The notes: generated by a model from the letters alone, not told the origin. A stretch of 54,268 nt of DNA from Chloroflexota bacterium (GCA_012798065.1 JAAZNW010000002.1:1-54268); one strand, 5' to 3'; counted from the stretch's first letter, positions 1 through 9,499 are shown. Made by a program: numbers and translations.

Positions 1-78
1 ACCCCGTCAGGTCCGAGAGGAAGCAGCGGTAAGGAGGATACCCTGGGCGCCGCCGGCAAACCTGTCCGGACGCACTTT
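1..78 (+). ncRNA. ffs: Signal recognition particle RNA, 3' part (cut by window edge)
   Basis: The first bases contain the highly conserved apical hairpin of bacterial SRP RNA: CAGGTCCGAGAGGAAGCAGC at 9-28, which in most bacteria reads with a GGAA tetraloop and here has GAGA, also a GNRA loop. This loop and the following symmetric internal loop bind the M domain of Ffh. The 5' arm lies outside the window. The 3' end is uncertain and is placed near 78, just before a T-rich stretch. The RNA would form the SRP ribonucleoprotein that targets membrane proteins co-translationally. Confidence 0.88.
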
Positions 79-92
79 TCACACTCTGGAGA

Positions 93-995
93 ATGATGCA
101 GACACCCCCAGTATGCAATTATGAAGGCTCCGATTACCAGACCAGTTTCTGGGAAAAAGGTGGGCGCGATTATGAAGATGGCTGTGAAGCCGTGGCGCTC
201 AAGCGCTTGCTGCCAGCCGCCGGTAGCCGCTTGCTGGAGCTGGGCGCGGGTGCCGGTCGTAACACCTCGCGCTACAGTGGTTACGCCCAGGTGACCCTGC
301 TGGATTTCAGCCGTACTCAACTTGAACAAGCTAAAGCCAGGTTGGGAACAGGTGAACGCTACCGCTACATCGCCGCGGATATTTACCGCCTGCCGTTCGT
401 GAAGGGACTGTTCGATGGCGCCACCATGATTCGCACGCTGCATCACATGGCTGAACCTGCCTTGGCGCTCGCGCAAGTGCGCCGCGTGCTTGAGCCTGAA
501 GCCACGTTCATCCTGGAATACGCCAATAAACGCAACCTCAAATCGATACTGCGTTATCTGCTGGGGCGGCAAAAATGGTCGCCTTATACGCGAGAGGCGG
601 TGGAATACATCCCGCTCAATTTTGATTTTCACCCCGCCGCCATCCGGGATTGGATGGATGGCGCGGGATTCATCCTCGAACGCGCTCTTACTGTCAGCCA
701 CTTTCGTGTGAGTTTTCTCAAAAAAACCCTGCCCGTCCGGCTGCTGGTGGCAGTAGACGCCTTGCTGCAGCCTACCGGGGGGCTGTTCCAATTGACTCCG
801 AGTGTGTTTTTGCGCGCACGGGCTTTAAAAACGGGCGTAAAAGCGCCACAAGGCGCATTCTTCGCCTGCCCGGCCTGTGCCGCTCCATTGGACGATACCC
901 CCCCATTGATTCACTGCCCCGCCTGTGAGAAGCAATACCCCGTGATCGATGACATTTACGACTTTAGGCTCAACCCGCCGGCGGAGGACGATTAA
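93..995 (+). CDS. SAM-dependent class I methyltransferase with C-terminal zinc-ribbon-like tail
   Basis: A 300-residue protein. The glycine-rich SAM-binding motif I (LLELGAGAGRN, about residue 46) is followed by an acidic residue at the end of strand 2 (LLDFS) and the post-I ADIYRLPF segment, the pattern of the Methyltransf_11 family. The C terminus adds two CPAC-type cysteine pairs (about residues 258 and 274) and ends in a PVIDDIYDF segment. This resembles the short Trm112-like zinc ribbon that often accompanies Methyltransf_11 proteins. The substrate is unknown. Two ATGs lie in tandem at 93 and 96, preceded by a GGAG-like site. The stop is 3 nt before the helicase start, so the two genes are very probably co-transcribed, without an obvious functional link. 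Confidence 0.85.
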   Translation: MMQTPPVCNYEGSDYQTSFWEKGGRDYEDGCEAVALKRLLPAAGSRLLELGAGAGRNTSRYSGYAQVTLLDFSRTQLEQAKARLGTGERYRYIAADIYRLPFVKGLFDGATMIRTLHHMAEPALALAQVRRVLEPEATFILEYANKRNLKSILRYLLGRQKWSPYTREAVEYIPLNFDFHPAAIRDWMDGAGFILERALTVSHFRVSFLKKTLPVRLLVAVDALLQPTGGLFQLTPSVFLRARALKTGVKAPQGAFFACPACAAPLDDTPPLIHCPACEKQYPVIDDIYDFRLNPPAEDD

Positions 996-998
996 CTC

Positions 999-3227
999 AT
1001 GCCTGATGCGCTGCTGGATGACCTGAATCCACAGCAACGCCGCGCGGTAACCGCGGGTGACGGCGCTGTGCTGGTGCTGGCTGGACCAGGCTCCGGCAAG
1101 ACGCGCGTGCTCACGCGCCGGCTGGCTTACCTGGTTGAGCGCCGCGGCGTGCCCGCTTGTGATGTCATTGCCGTCACCTTTACCAATAAGGCAGCGCGCG
1201 AGATGGAAAACCGTGTGCTCAGCCTGGTACAGCAAAACCTTGATGGCATCTGGCTGGGCACCTTTCACGCCATGTGCGCTCGTCTGCTGCGCCGCGAGGT
1301 CAATTACCTGCCTTACAGGTCCAACTTCGTCATTTTCGATGCTGATGACCAGGAGTCGCTGGTCAAGCGCGCGATCAGGGAATTAAATATCGACGATAAA
1401 ACGCATCGCCCGGCAGGCGTTCACGCTGCCATCTCCGCCGCCAAGAACGACCTGCTGCTGCCGGAACAAATGCCCCTGCGCACCTACCGCGATGAGGTGG
1501 TGGCGCGTGTGTACAAGCGCTACCAGGAAATGCTGGTCGCCAATAACGCGCTGGATTTCGATGACCTGCTGCTGCAGGCGGCTCGCCTGTTGGAGCAAAA
1601 CCCCGGCGTGGCAGAGCGTTACGCGCGGCGCTTCCAGCATGTGCTGGTCGACGAGTTCCAGGATACCAACCTGGCGCAGTACACCCTGCTGCAGCAAATA
1701 TGCGCTTATCACAAAAACATCTTTGTGGTGGGCGATGAAGACCAGTCCATCTATCGCTGGCGCGGCGCAGATTACCGCAATGTGTTGCGTTTTCAGCAAG
1801 ATTTTAAAGATTGCGCGACCATCCTGTTGGAGCAGAACTACCGCTCCACCCAAAATGTGCTTGATGCCGCGCGCCAGGTGATCGACCGTAACGGCAACCG
1901 CACCCCCAAACACCTTTTCACCGAGCGCGGCACGGGCAGCAAGCTGGTGCAGTTCACCGCGGTTGACGAGGTGGCTGAAGCCGCCTTCGTGGTGGATACT
2001 ATTCAGCAATACTTATCCTCCATGCGGGCAACCGCCAGTGACTTCGCTGTGATGTACCGCACCAACGCCCAGTCGCGCCTGGTGGAAGAAGCCTTGATTC
2101 GCGCCCGCCTGCCTTATCGGCTGGTGGGGGCACTGCGATTCTACGGGCGCCGCGAAATCAAAGATTTGATCGCCTTCCTGCGCCTGGCAGAGAACCCCAC
2201 TGACGAAATCAGCCTGGCGCGCGTGATCGCCGTCCCTCCCAGGGGAATCGGTCAAAAGACCATCGAGATGCTGCAAAGCGCCGCCTTCCAGGCCAACATC
2301 AGCTCTGGTGAGGTACTGCTCGACCTGGGGAGCAAAGGAGACTCTTCTCCCTTCTGGGCTATCATCGGGCGCTCAGCCTCTTTATTGGCGGATTTTGGCG
2401 CGCTTCTCGCGGATTGGCACTCTCTTAAAGGGCGGGTCTCGCTGGTCACTCTCTTTGACCGCATTATCAGTGATACAGGTTACGAGCCTTATATCAACGA
2501 CCAGTCGGATGAAGGCAATGACCGCTGGGAAAACATACAAGAGCTGCGCCGCCTGGCCTATGATTATGACGAAAAAGGGTTGACTGAATTTTTACAAAAT
2601 TTAGCCCTGGTCTCAGATCAGGATACGCTGCCGCCAGAAGCTGACCAACCAGCCACGGCACGCCAAAAAGCGGTGACGCTGCTCACCCTGCACGCTGCCA
2701 AAGGGTTGGAGTTCAACCAGGTGTTCATCACAGGTTTGGATGAAGGGCTGCTACCACACAGCCGCAGCCGTGATGACCCCGAGGAAATGGCAGAGGAGCG
2801 GCGCCTGTTCTATGTGGGTATGACACGCGCCCGTGACCAGCTGTACCTGTTGCGTTCTGAGCGCCGTTCCAGTTTTGGCAATTGGGAGTACAGCGAACCA
2901 TCTCGCTTTTTGGCTGACATCAGCGATGAGCTGTTAACCTACCAGGGCAAACGCGGGGGTTTGCCGCGTGCGGCGCAATTTGAGGAGTTGCGTTGGACAA
3001 CAACTGGCCTGCCTTCAACTTATTCCAGGCGGCAAAGAAAGCCAGAACTTCCTGTGGAAACGCGTTTCAAACCCGGCATGCGCGTGCGCACCGCCGCCTG
3101 GGGTGAGGGGCTGGTGCTCGAAAGCCGCGTCGATTCCGATGGGGAAGAGACAGTGGATGTGCATTTTGAATCCGTAGGTTTTAAGCGCCTGCTGGCTTCG
3201 CTGGCGAAACTGGAAATAATTCCATGA
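999..3227 (+). CDS. pcrA: ATP-dependent DNA helicase UvrD/PcrA (superfamily 1)
   Basis: A 742-residue SF1A helicase that unwinds DNA 3' to 5' in nucleotide excision repair, mismatch repair and removal of stalled complexes. All hallmark motifs are visible: Walker A GPGSGKT (residues 29-35), motif Ia FTNKAAREM, Walker B DEFQDTN (about 218), motif III GDEDQSIYRWRGA, motif V TLHAAKGLEF (about 562) and motif VI VGMTRAR (about 605). The length matches PcrA. The C-terminal 60 residues (MRVRTAAWGEGLVLES onward) form the Tudor-like domain that in PcrA contacts RNA polymerase. The start ATG lies 4 nt after the methyltransferase stop. UvrD and PcrA cannot be separated on sequence alone, but the Tudor-like tail and a non-proteobacterial host favour PcrA. 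Confidence 0.95.
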   Translation: MPDALLDDLNPQQRRAVTAGDGAVLVLAGPGSGKTRVLTRRLAYLVERRGVPACDVIAVTFTNKAAREMENRVLSLVQQNLDGIWLGTFHAMCARLLRREVNYLPYRSNFVIFDADDQESLVKRAIRELNIDDKTHRPAGVHAAISAAKNDLLLPEQMPLRTYRDEVVARVYKRYQEMLVANNALDFDDLLLQAARLLEQNPGVAERYARRFQHVLVDEFQDTNLAQYTLLQQICAYHKNIFVVGDEDQSIYRWRGADYRNVLRFQQDFKDCATILLEQNYRSTQNVLDAARQVIDRNGNRTPKHLFTERGTGSKLVQFTAVDEVAEAAFVVDTIQQYLSSMRATASDFAVMYRTNAQSRLVEEALIRARLPYRLVGALRFYGRREIKDLIAFLRLAENPTDEISLARVIAVPPRGIGQKTIEMLQSAAFQANISSGEVLLDLGSKGDSSPFWAIIGRSASLLADFGALLADWHSLKGRVSLVTLFDRIISDTGYEPYINDQSDEGNDRWENIQELRRLAYDYDEKGLTEFLQNLALVSDQDTLPPEADQPATARQKAVTLLTLHAAKGLEFNQVFITGLDEGLLPHSRSRDDPEEMAEERRLFYVGMTRARDQLYLLRSERRSSFGNWEYSEPSRFLADISDELLTYQGKRGGLPRAAQFEELRWTTTGLPSTYSRRQRKPELPVETRFKPGMRVRTAAWGEGLVLESRVDSDGEETVDVHFESVGFKRLLASLAKLEIIP

Positions 3228-3325
3228 CGAATATTGACACGTGTTGGAACCTGGGGGGATAGAAATTACTTACCTTCGTTCCATGAGATTCGATCGCACT
3301 CATTACAAGCCTGGATAATTGACCA

Positions 3326-4834
3326 ATGTCACCCATTGTTGCTGCGCTCCCTATTTTACTGGTTCTCGTGTTCATGCTCTTCCTTCGCCGCGGCAGCCAC
3401 GAGGCGGGCTTTGGCGGCTGGCTGGTAGGCATCGCGGTAGCCTTCTTGTTTTTTGGGCTCAACTGGAACGTACTGTGGGTTTCGCAGCTGAAGGCTTTGC
3501 TGCTCTCACTGAACGTGCTCACCGTGTTGTGGCCCGCCCTGCTGATGTACCACATAGTCGAAATGTCCGGAGGGGTGCGCGCCATCGCCTATGCCCTGCA
3601 AGAGATGATCCCTGAACCCGGCTGGCTGCTGTTGGTGCTGGCGTGGATGCTTTCCGCTCTGGTGGAAAACCTGGCTGGCTTTGGGGTGCCTATCGCCGTC
3701 ATCGCCCCTATGCTTATTCTGCTGGGGGTCATCCCGGTGCGCGCGGTGGCTGCCGCTGCAATCGGCCATAGCTGGACGGTGAGCCTTGGCGGTATGGCGT
3801 TGGCCTTCCGCACCATGACGGATATAACCGCCATGAATGAAAGCGAGGTTTTCCCCTTTGCGGCTGTGTTGCTGGGGGTGACGGTGCTGCTCACCGGGTT
3901 GGGTTCGGCGTATGTGCTAAAACAACTGCATTACTGGAAGCGCATCTTAATATTGTCGCTGGTGGTAGCGCTTACGCAATATTTTATCGGTATCACCGGG
4001 GTCATCCCACTTAGTTCTTTTAGCGCCGCCATTGTGGGTATCGGCGGAGGATTGTTGCTCACGCGGCGCCCGCCGGGGCAGAAAATCCGCGCCAGTACCA
4101 GCCCACAATTACGGGGTGGGCTGTTCTCCTACGGCACCCTCTTTGGTAGTATCTTCATCATCTCCATCATCAAACCGCTCAACCGATGGCTGGCGGGCGC
4201 ACGGGTGAGTTCCTGGTTTCCGCAGGTGGTCACCAACCAAGGGTTCACCACTGCTGCCGGTCCCGGGTTCGTTTTCAAACCTTTTACCCATCCTGGGGTG
4301 TGGATTTTATTCAGCGCGCTGGTAGCAGCGCTTGTCTTGCCGCGCCTGACTCGTTCAGGCACCGCCCATATGAAGGAGTCTTTGACCGCCACCTGGCGCT
4401 CAGCGCTGCCGGCCAGCCTGGGCACCCTCTTTATGATCGGTCTATCATCGTTGATGGAGCACAGCGGTATGACCCAGCTCATCGCACAGGGGCTCAGCCA
4501 GGCGCTCAGCAGTTACTACCCGCTGGTGGCACCGCTGGTGGGCACGCTGGGCGCCTTCGCCACAGGCAGCAATACCAATTCCAACATCCTCTTCGGGCAG
4601 ATGCAGAAGGGTGTGGCAGCGCTGTTGGGCATCAGCCCTCTCGTTCTGCTGGCGGCGCAGACCACCGGCGGCGCTTTGGGCAGCATGATCTCCCCCGCAA
4701 AATTGGCCGTGGGCGGCAGCACCAACGCCATGAAAGGGAAAGAAGGCGCTGCGTTGCGTCTTACTTTACCCATCGGCCTGGCAAGCACGCTGTTCATCGG
4801 CTTGCTTGCATGGATCCTGTTAAAGGTATTGTAA
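3326..4834 (+). CDS. lctP: L-lactate permease family transporter (LctP/LldP)
   Basis: A 502-residue polytopic membrane protein, slightly shorter than the usual 530-560 residues of the family. Diagnostic family segments are ENLAGFGVPIAVIAPML near residue 115 and GSNTNSNILFG plus SPAKLAVGGSTN toward the C terminus. About 12-13 hydrophobic segments can be counted. The family transports lactate or glycolate in symport with protons across the cytoplasmic membrane. No lactate dehydrogenase or lutABC gene lies nearby, so the substrate is inferred from family membership only. It starts 98 nt after the helicase stop, and the region between shows no clear terminator. It converges with mrp on the other strand, separated by 124 nt without a strong hairpin. 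Confidence 0.9.
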   Translation: MSPIVAALPILLVLVFMLFLRRGSHEAGFGGWLVGIAVAFLFFGLNWNVLWVSQLKALLLSLNVLTVLWPALLMYHIVEMSGGVRAIAYALQEMIPEPGWLLLVLAWMLSALVENLAGFGVPIAVIAPMLILLGVIPVRAVAAAAIGHSWTVSLGGMALAFRTMTDITAMNESEVFPFAAVLLGVTVLLTGLGSAYVLKQLHYWKRILILSLVVALTQYFIGITGVIPLSSFSAAIVGIGGGLLLTRRPPGQKIRASTSPQLRGGLFSYGTLFGSIFIISIIKPLNRWLAGARVSSWFPQVVTNQGFTTAAGPGFVFKPFTHPGVWILFSALVAALVLPRLTRSGTAHMKESLTATWRSALPASLGTLFMIGLSSLMEHSGMTQLIAQGLSQALSSYYPLVAPLVGTLGAFATGSNTNSNILFGQMQKGVAALLGISPLVLLAAQTTGGALGSMISPAKLAVGGSTNAMKGKEGAALRLTLPIGLASTLFIGLLAWILLKVL

Positions 4835-4958
4835 GAAGGCCCCAGGGTCTGTCCATCTCGTAAATTGGCTGCCTGTAAAGGGGAACGACCGGGCGTTTCG
4901 TGCAAGCGGTTTACAAACCATCCCGTTCTCGCGCCCAATCCACCCAGGCGTGGGAGTT

Positions 4959-5996
4959 TCAACTGAACAGAGTGAGAATCTCTTGCAGGTTCTCCGCGCG
5001 GTATTCTTCGATGCGCCCGGTGTCACCCAGCAGCGCCACGCGCGGGTCGAGCGGCAGCTTGAGCCAGCGCTGCGCTCCCACCGCCGCCGCCAGTTCTTCC
5101 ACGTGGCTGGGTCCGAAAATCTCGTGATTGCCCCCGCCATCCGGGCAGGGGTAGTAGCTCATGTTCTCCACCACCCCCAGCACGGGAATGTTGAGCTGTT
5201 TGAGCATGGAATCCGCCTTGCGCACCACCATGCCCGCCAGCTGCTGAGGTGTAGAAACCAGCACCACCCCGTTCACTGGCAAGGTCTGCATCACCGTCAG
5301 CGCCGCGTCAGAGGTACCGGGCGGCAGGTCCACCAGCAGCACGTCCAGCCTGCCCCACAGCACGTCGCGCCAGAACTGCTGAATCGAACCCGCGATGAGC
5401 GGCCCGCGCCAGATAACGGCGGCTTCTTCGGTGGGCACCAACAGGTTGGAAGACATGACCCTGATGCCCAGCCCGCTGATTGCCGGCAGGATACCCTGCT
5501 CGCTGCCGCGCAACCCGCCTGGCGGTAACCCAAAGAGCCTGGGAATGCTGGGCCCGGTAATATCAGCATCCAAAATGCCGATCTTTTTGCCCTGTCGCGC
5601 CAGCTCGCAAGCCAGTAAGGCTGTAATGGAGGATTTACCAACCCCTCCTTTACCGCTCATCACGGCGATGACGCGATCGATTTTATTGAACTTGTTCAAT
5701 TGCGGTAACTCCGTCGCTCCCGGAGGGAAGAGCGCTTTGCGCTCCTCTTCGCTCATCACCGACTGGGTGATGTTCACCTGCTTCACGCCCGGCAGCTTCA
5801 TCACGGCTTCGCGTGCGTCGCGCTCGATCTTTTGTTTTAACGGGCAGCCGGCAATCGTGAAGGCCAGGGTAAAGGCCACCACCCCGCCCCGCGAAATGGT
5901 CACATTCCTGATCATGCCCAGTTCCACCAGGCTGCGCCCCAGTTCTGGATCCATCACCCCTGATAAAGCGTCATATACTTGTTTCTCAGTGATCAT
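4959..5996 (-). CDS. mrp: Mrp/ApbC-type P-loop ATPase, Fe-S cluster carrier
   Basis: A 345-residue protein with an N-terminal MIP18/DUF59 domain (first 80 residues, containing DPELG) followed by a ParA/MinD-type NTPase with the deviant Walker A GKGGVGKSS and the segment DADITGPSIPRLFG. The family transfers Fe-S clusters to apoproteins as a dimer, normally through a C-terminal CxxC pair. Here the corresponding place reads YYPCPDGGGN, so the second cysteine is absent. The start is set at the ATG at 5996, which has GGAG four bases upstream. The frame is open farther, to 6068, but that would overlap the divergent lipoprotein gene and add residues unlike the family. It is transcribed divergently from the GerMN lipoprotein. 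Confidence 0.92.
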   Translation of the reverse strand: MITEKQVYDALSGVMDPELGRSLVELGMIRNVTISRGGVVAFTLAFTIAGCPLKQKIERDAREAVMKLPGVKQVNITQSVMSEEERKALFPPGATELPQLNKFNKIDRVIAVMSGKGGVGKSSITALLACELARQGKKIGILDADITGPSIPRLFGLPPGGLRGSEQGILPAISGLGIRVMSSNLLVPTEEAAVIWRGPLIAGSIQQFWRDVLWGRLDVLLVDLPPGTSDAALTVMQTLPVNGVVLVSTPQQLAGMVVRKADSMLKQLNIPVLGVVENMSYYPCPDGGGNHEIFGPSHVEELAAAVGAQRWLKLPLDPRVALLGDTGRIEEYRAENLQEILTLFS

Positions 5997-6067
5997 ATTG
6001 CTCCAATACACACCATTCATTATCTGCTGGGGATGATTATAATGGATACAAAGAAGGAGGTTAGTCA

Positions 6068-6670
6068 ATGAAACGCTCGCTTTTCTTATCGCTGCTCTTC
6101 GTGGTTGCTGCTGTATTAATGGCCTGCAGCGCGTCGGTTGACCTGTTCGGAAACAAGGTCAAACCAACCCTGAACATCCCTCCTACCCAACCGCCCGCCA
6201 TTGCCACCTCCTCCACACCTCTGCAGCCCACAGTGATCATCGCACTGCCTCCTCCACCGTCGCTCGAAACATCAATCACTGTTTACTTTATGGATGAGGA
6301 CCGTTTTATCAATGGCACCGAACCCTACGAAATTGCGGTCTCACGCACCACCGCCAGCGTCAACCTTCCATTGGCAGTGCTGCAGGCTTACTTCGCCGGT
6401 CCGACTGTGGATGAATACAACCAGGGTCTGCGTATGCTTGGCAGCGGCTTTTCTTATGTGCGTGACCTGACTGTCGAGAACGGCATCGCGCGCGTGTACT
6501 TGGGCGGCGAGTGCGCCAACAACGGCGCGGCTTACTCTGTGGCGGCGTTGATCTTCAAGAACCTGCAGCAATTCCCCGAGATCACCGCGATCAAGATTTA
6601 TGACGAGAACAACTCAACTCTTGACCCCGATTCCGCTCACAGTTCGCTGCCTTATTGCCTGGAGCCGTAA
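6068..6670 (+). CDS. GerMN-domain lipoprotein
   Basis: A 200-residue lipoprotein. The N terminus is a type II signal peptide with lipobox LMAC (cysteine at about residue 20), followed by a Pro/Thr-rich linker to about residue 65. Residues 70-195 match the GerMN (Spore_germination) domain pattern: ITVYFMDEDR at the start, an LPLAVLQAYFAGPT segment, then ENGIARVYLGG. In spore formers this domain occurs in GerM, but it is widespread in non-sporulating bacteria on cell-surface lipoproteins, and its general role is not firmly known. A strong ribosome-binding site (GAAGGAGG) lies 7 nt before the ATG. The gene is divergent from mrp, and an SGNH hydrolase follows 21 nt downstream, so the two may form an operon. 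Confidence 0.85.
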   Translation: MKRSLFLSLLFVVAAVLMACSASVDLFGNKVKPTLNIPPTQPPAIATSSTPLQPTVIIALPPPPSLETSITVYFMDEDRFINGTEPYEIAVSRTTASVNLPLAVLQAYFAGPTVDEYNQGLRMLGSGFSYVRDLTVENGIARVYLGGECANNGAAYSVAALIFKNLQQFPEITAIKIYDENNSTLDPDSAHSSLPYCLEP

Positions 6671-6691
6671 ACCCGTTTCTATCATAAAAAT

Positions 6692-7462
6692 GTGTCAGCC
6701 GCGGCTGGCAGCCGGTTTTTGCGACTCAACCGCCAGTACGTAATTGGTATAATCCTGCTGATGACCATCACCATCCTATCCGTTCTGTTCGCCGTCACCC
6801 TGGTTTTTTTAGCGCTTAGCCGCATGGCTGTGGAACGCATTGAAACTCACCATTATCTGCAGCGGGCGGATTTCTTTCAACGTTACCCGGTGCAGCAGGG
6901 CGACATTGTCTTTTTGGGGGACAGTATCACCGACGGTGGCTGCTGGGAGGAGTTGTTCCCGGGCGTGCCGCTCAAGAATCGCGGCATCAACGCGGATAAC
7001 ACGCGCGGCGTTCTGGAGCGCCTGGATGACATCTTGCGCCCCCAACCCCGCGCCATCTTTTTGCTCATCGGCACCAATGACCTGCCCTGGTACACCTACC
7101 TTAATGACCGGGCGATTCTTCACACTTACAACCAGATCCTCGACCGTTGCCGCGCCCTGGCTCCTGATGCGGTTGTGCACGTGCAATCTTTACTGCCAAG
7201 GCAAAGAATTTACGCCGCCAGGATACTGCGCATCAATGCCCATCTTGAAACCATGGCTTCACGACACGGCTACCCCTTCATTAACCTTTTCCCGGCTTTT
7301 GCTGACCGGCAAGGCGCGCTTCGCGCTGACCTGACCAACGACCACCTGCACTTGATGGCAGAAGGTTATGCGCTCTGGGTAAGTATCCTCAAACCCTATA
7401 TCGAACAATTGCATAACGAAAATGTAAACTCAGCATTACCCAGCCCTGGGTTTAACCCGTAA
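6692..7462 (+). CDS. Membrane-anchored SGNH/GDSL hydrolase
   Basis: A 256-residue protein with one N-terminal membrane segment (about residues 16-44) and an extracytoplasmic SGNH domain. Block I is VFLGDSITDGG (about 71, catalytic Ser in GDS), block II has the Gly of NRGINADNT, block III is IGTNDLPW (Asn, about 127) and block V is NDHLHL with the catalytic Asp-x-x-His (about 215). All four catalytic blocks are intact, so an active esterase or lipase-like hydrolase is expected, probably on acyl or acetyl groups of envelope molecules. The substrate is not deducible. The start is a GTG at 6692 with a poor Shine-Dalgarno; an internal ATG around residue 24 would cut into the membrane anchor and is less likely. 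Confidence 0.87.
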   Translation: MSAAAGSRFLRLNRQYVIGIILLMTITILSVLFAVTLVFLALSRMAVERIETHHYLQRADFFQRYPVQQGDIVFLGDSITDGGCWEELFPGVPLKNRGINADNTRGVLERLDDILRPQPRAIFLLIGTNDLPWYTYLNDRAILHTYNQILDRCRALAPDAVVHVQSLLPRQRIYAARILRINAHLETMASRHGYPFINLFPAFADRQGALRADLTNDHLHLMAEGYALWVSILKPYIEQLHNENVNSALPSPGFNP

Positions 7463-7641
7463 CCGAGCCAATCAAACTGGGTTTAACTGGTTACGTTCCT
7501 GGTCATATTCATTCGCATCATCGCCGCCGCAAAAATATGCCCTGGTGCACCGGCAGGAATATGCCTTTTGGGCGGTACGCCTGGCATAACAGGATGGTAT
7601 TCTTTGACGGTATCCTGATCTATTAAAGGTAGGTTTATTCT

Positions 7642-8346
7642 ATGTCTCATTTCACCCAAAAATCGCTCTTCTGGATCTCGAAGCCAGTGGTCAAGACTTA
7701 CACTAACGCCATGCTCAAGATGGATGTGCACCAAAAAACGCCCTTTGTCTCCGGTGCCAAGATCATCGCGCCTAACCATCCCAGCACCACAGATCCTTTC
7801 TTTGTCGCCGCCATGTTGGGGCAGCAATCTTACATTATGATTAAAGACGTGCTCTTCAACGTGCCTGTGTTAGGAGAGTATCTCAAGCGCTCAGGTCACA
7901 TCAAAGTGGCTGCCGGGCAAGGGCAGGAAGCCATCGACCAGGCGCTGGCGCACCTGGCGGTGGGTCATACCATCATGATCTTTCCTGAAGGCAAGGTCAG
8001 CCCGGTGAAGGGTGGCTTCAATCAGGTTCGTTCAGGCGTCGCCCGGCTGGCGATTGCCAGCGGCGCGCCGGTTTACCCGGTTGGGATTCACCTGCTCAAG
8101 GAACGCATCCACGCGATTTCATCCAGAGTGAAAGGTCGGGATGAAATGGGTTACTGGTACCTGCGCGGGCCATACAATATCAGCGTGGGCAAACCCATGC
8201 GTTTTAATGGGGATGTGGACGATCACGAATTTGTGCGCGAAACCGCCCGACTGGTGATGCTTAAAATTATGCGCCTGGCTTACGAAAGCGAGCAACGCTG
8301 GTACCGTAAAACTAGAGCAGTGGTGGGTTCGCTGGAAACCGCCTGA
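7642..8346 (+). CDS. plsC: 1-acyl-sn-glycerol-3-phosphate acyltransferase (PlsC family)
   Basis: A 234-residue acyltransferase that would acylate lysophosphatidic acid to phosphatidic acid in phospholipid synthesis. The catalytic HxxxxD motif appears as NHPSTTD near residue 45 and the glycerol-phosphate-binding FPEG motif as FPEGKVSP near 113. A third block, PVYPVGIH, follows at about 148. It lacks long transmembrane segments, like short PlsC proteins. The ATG is preceded by AAAGGTAGG. The gene stands alone: 179 nt separate it from the SGNH hydrolase, and a strong terminator follows 20 nt after its stop. Other LPLAT-family roles, such as acylation of another lyso-lipid, cannot be excluded. 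Confidence 0.88.
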   Translation: MSHFTQKSLFWISKPVVKTYTNAMLKMDVHQKTPFVSGAKIIAPNHPSTTDPFFVAAMLGQQSYIMIKDVLFNVPVLGEYLKRSGHIKVAAGQGQEAIDQALAHLAVGHTIMIFPEGKVSPVKGGFNQVRSGVARLAIASGAPVYPVGIHLLKERIHAISSRVKGRDEMGYWYLRGPYNISVGKPMRFNGDVDDHEFVRETARLVMLKIMRLAYESEQRWYRKTRAVVGSLETA

Positions 8347-8365
8347 ACCCGTAACAACCATAAAG

Positions 8366-8395
8366 AAAAACCGCGCCTTTTTTTGCGCGGTTTTT
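8366..8395 (+). terminator. Rho-independent terminator after plsC
   Basis: An AAAAACCGCGC arm, a T-rich loop and a GCGCGGTTTTT arm form an 11-bp stem including A-T pairs, followed by TTTTTC. It is symmetrical enough to act on both strands, but only the plus-strand plsC ends here. Confidence 0.85.
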
Positions 8396-8461
8396 CATTT
8401 GTCAGAGCAAGGTATATGAGTACAATAACATTAGATCAATCAACAGCAAGCAGGAGAGAAA

Positions 8462-9499
8462 ATGAAACCCCAACAAATCCTCGCCGGCCCGGGCATGCTT
8501 TTAGATGGACAGGGAAACCTCATACAGGCAGGTTGGGCTACCCAACCAGTTTTGGATGCCAACCTGGAGAACGTTCATTTTTACGCATTCCGCCCGCTGC
8601 AAAAATTACGGCTGAAGCTTTGGGATTATTACGCCATCACCACGCCCACCCATTTCTTCTCTTTTACCGTCAGCGATATTGGTTACCTGGGCATGGTCTT
8701 TGCCTACGTGATCGATTTTAAAACCGGCGCCTTCAAAGAAGAAACCCTGGCGTTGCCCTTCGGCGGCGGGGTCAAGTTACCTCGCAACAGCACGGAAGGG
8801 GTGACTGAATACAGTAAGAAGGACCTGTACCTTCGTTTTCGGGCTGAAGGAGAAGTGCGGCAGCTTTCAATTCGTTGGCCAGGCTTTGGCGGCAGCGCGC
8901 TCAACGCTGAAGTGGCGCTCACCTGTCCGGCTGACCATGAATCAATGAACATTGTTATCCCCATCCTTGATAAGCGCTTCTACTATAACCGCAAGGTCAA
9001 CTGCATGCCGGCTGAAGGCTGGGTGGAGTACCAGGGGACACGCCATCTCATTGAACCAACCACCTGCCTGGGCAGCCTGGATTGGGGGCGCGGTGTGTGG
9101 GAGTACAGCTCTTTTTGGGTGTGGGCCAGCGCTTCAGGTTTTTTGCCTGACAGGCGGCGCATCGGGCTCAATATGGGTTACGGATTCGGAGATACCAGCG
9201 CCGCCACGGAAAATTGCTTCATCCTGGATGGCAAGGTGCATAAACTAAGCGAGCTCAAATTCACCTATGATAACCGCAACTTCAAAGCGCCATGGACCAT
9301 GAGCTCTCCGGACGGCAGGCTTGAGCTGGTATTTACGCCCTTCTTTGAACGTGTTGCAAAAATCGACGCCCTGGTATTAAAGAGCGAAGTGCATCAATTG
9401 ATCGGGCGTTATAACGGAAAGGTGATCACTGACACGGGTGAGAAACTGGAAATCGTCGACCTGATCGGCTGGGCTGAAGAGCATAACGCCAAATGGTGA
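8462..9499 (+). CDS. DUF2804 family protein
   Basis: A 345-residue protein matching the DUF2804 family by its most conserved block near residues 200-250: LDWGRGVWEYSSFWVWAS, then GLNMGYGFGD and ATENCFILDGKVHKL. The YYNRKVNCMPAEGWVEY segment around residue 178 is also typical. No signal peptide or membrane segment is seen, so it is probably cytoplasmic. The biochemical function of the family is not established to my knowledge. The ATG is preceded by AGGAGAG. It is isolated between the plsC terminator and a structured intergenic stretch. Confidence 0.88.
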   Translation: MKPQQILAGPGMLLDGQGNLIQAGWATQPVLDANLENVHFYAFRPLQKLRLKLWDYYAITTPTHFFSFTVSDIGYLGMVFAYVIDFKTGAFKEETLALPFGGGVKLPRNSTEGVTEYSKKDLYLRFRAEGEVRQLSIRWPGFGGSALNAEVALTCPADHESMNIVIPILDKRFYYNRKVNCMPAEGWVEYQGTRHLIEPTTCLGSLDWGRGVWEYSSFWVWASASGFLPDRRRIGLNMGYGFGDTSAATENCFILDGKVHKLSELKFTYDNRNFKAPWTMSSPDGRLELVFTPFFERVAKIDALVLKSEVHQLIGRYNGKVITDTGEKLEIVDLIGWAEEHNAKW

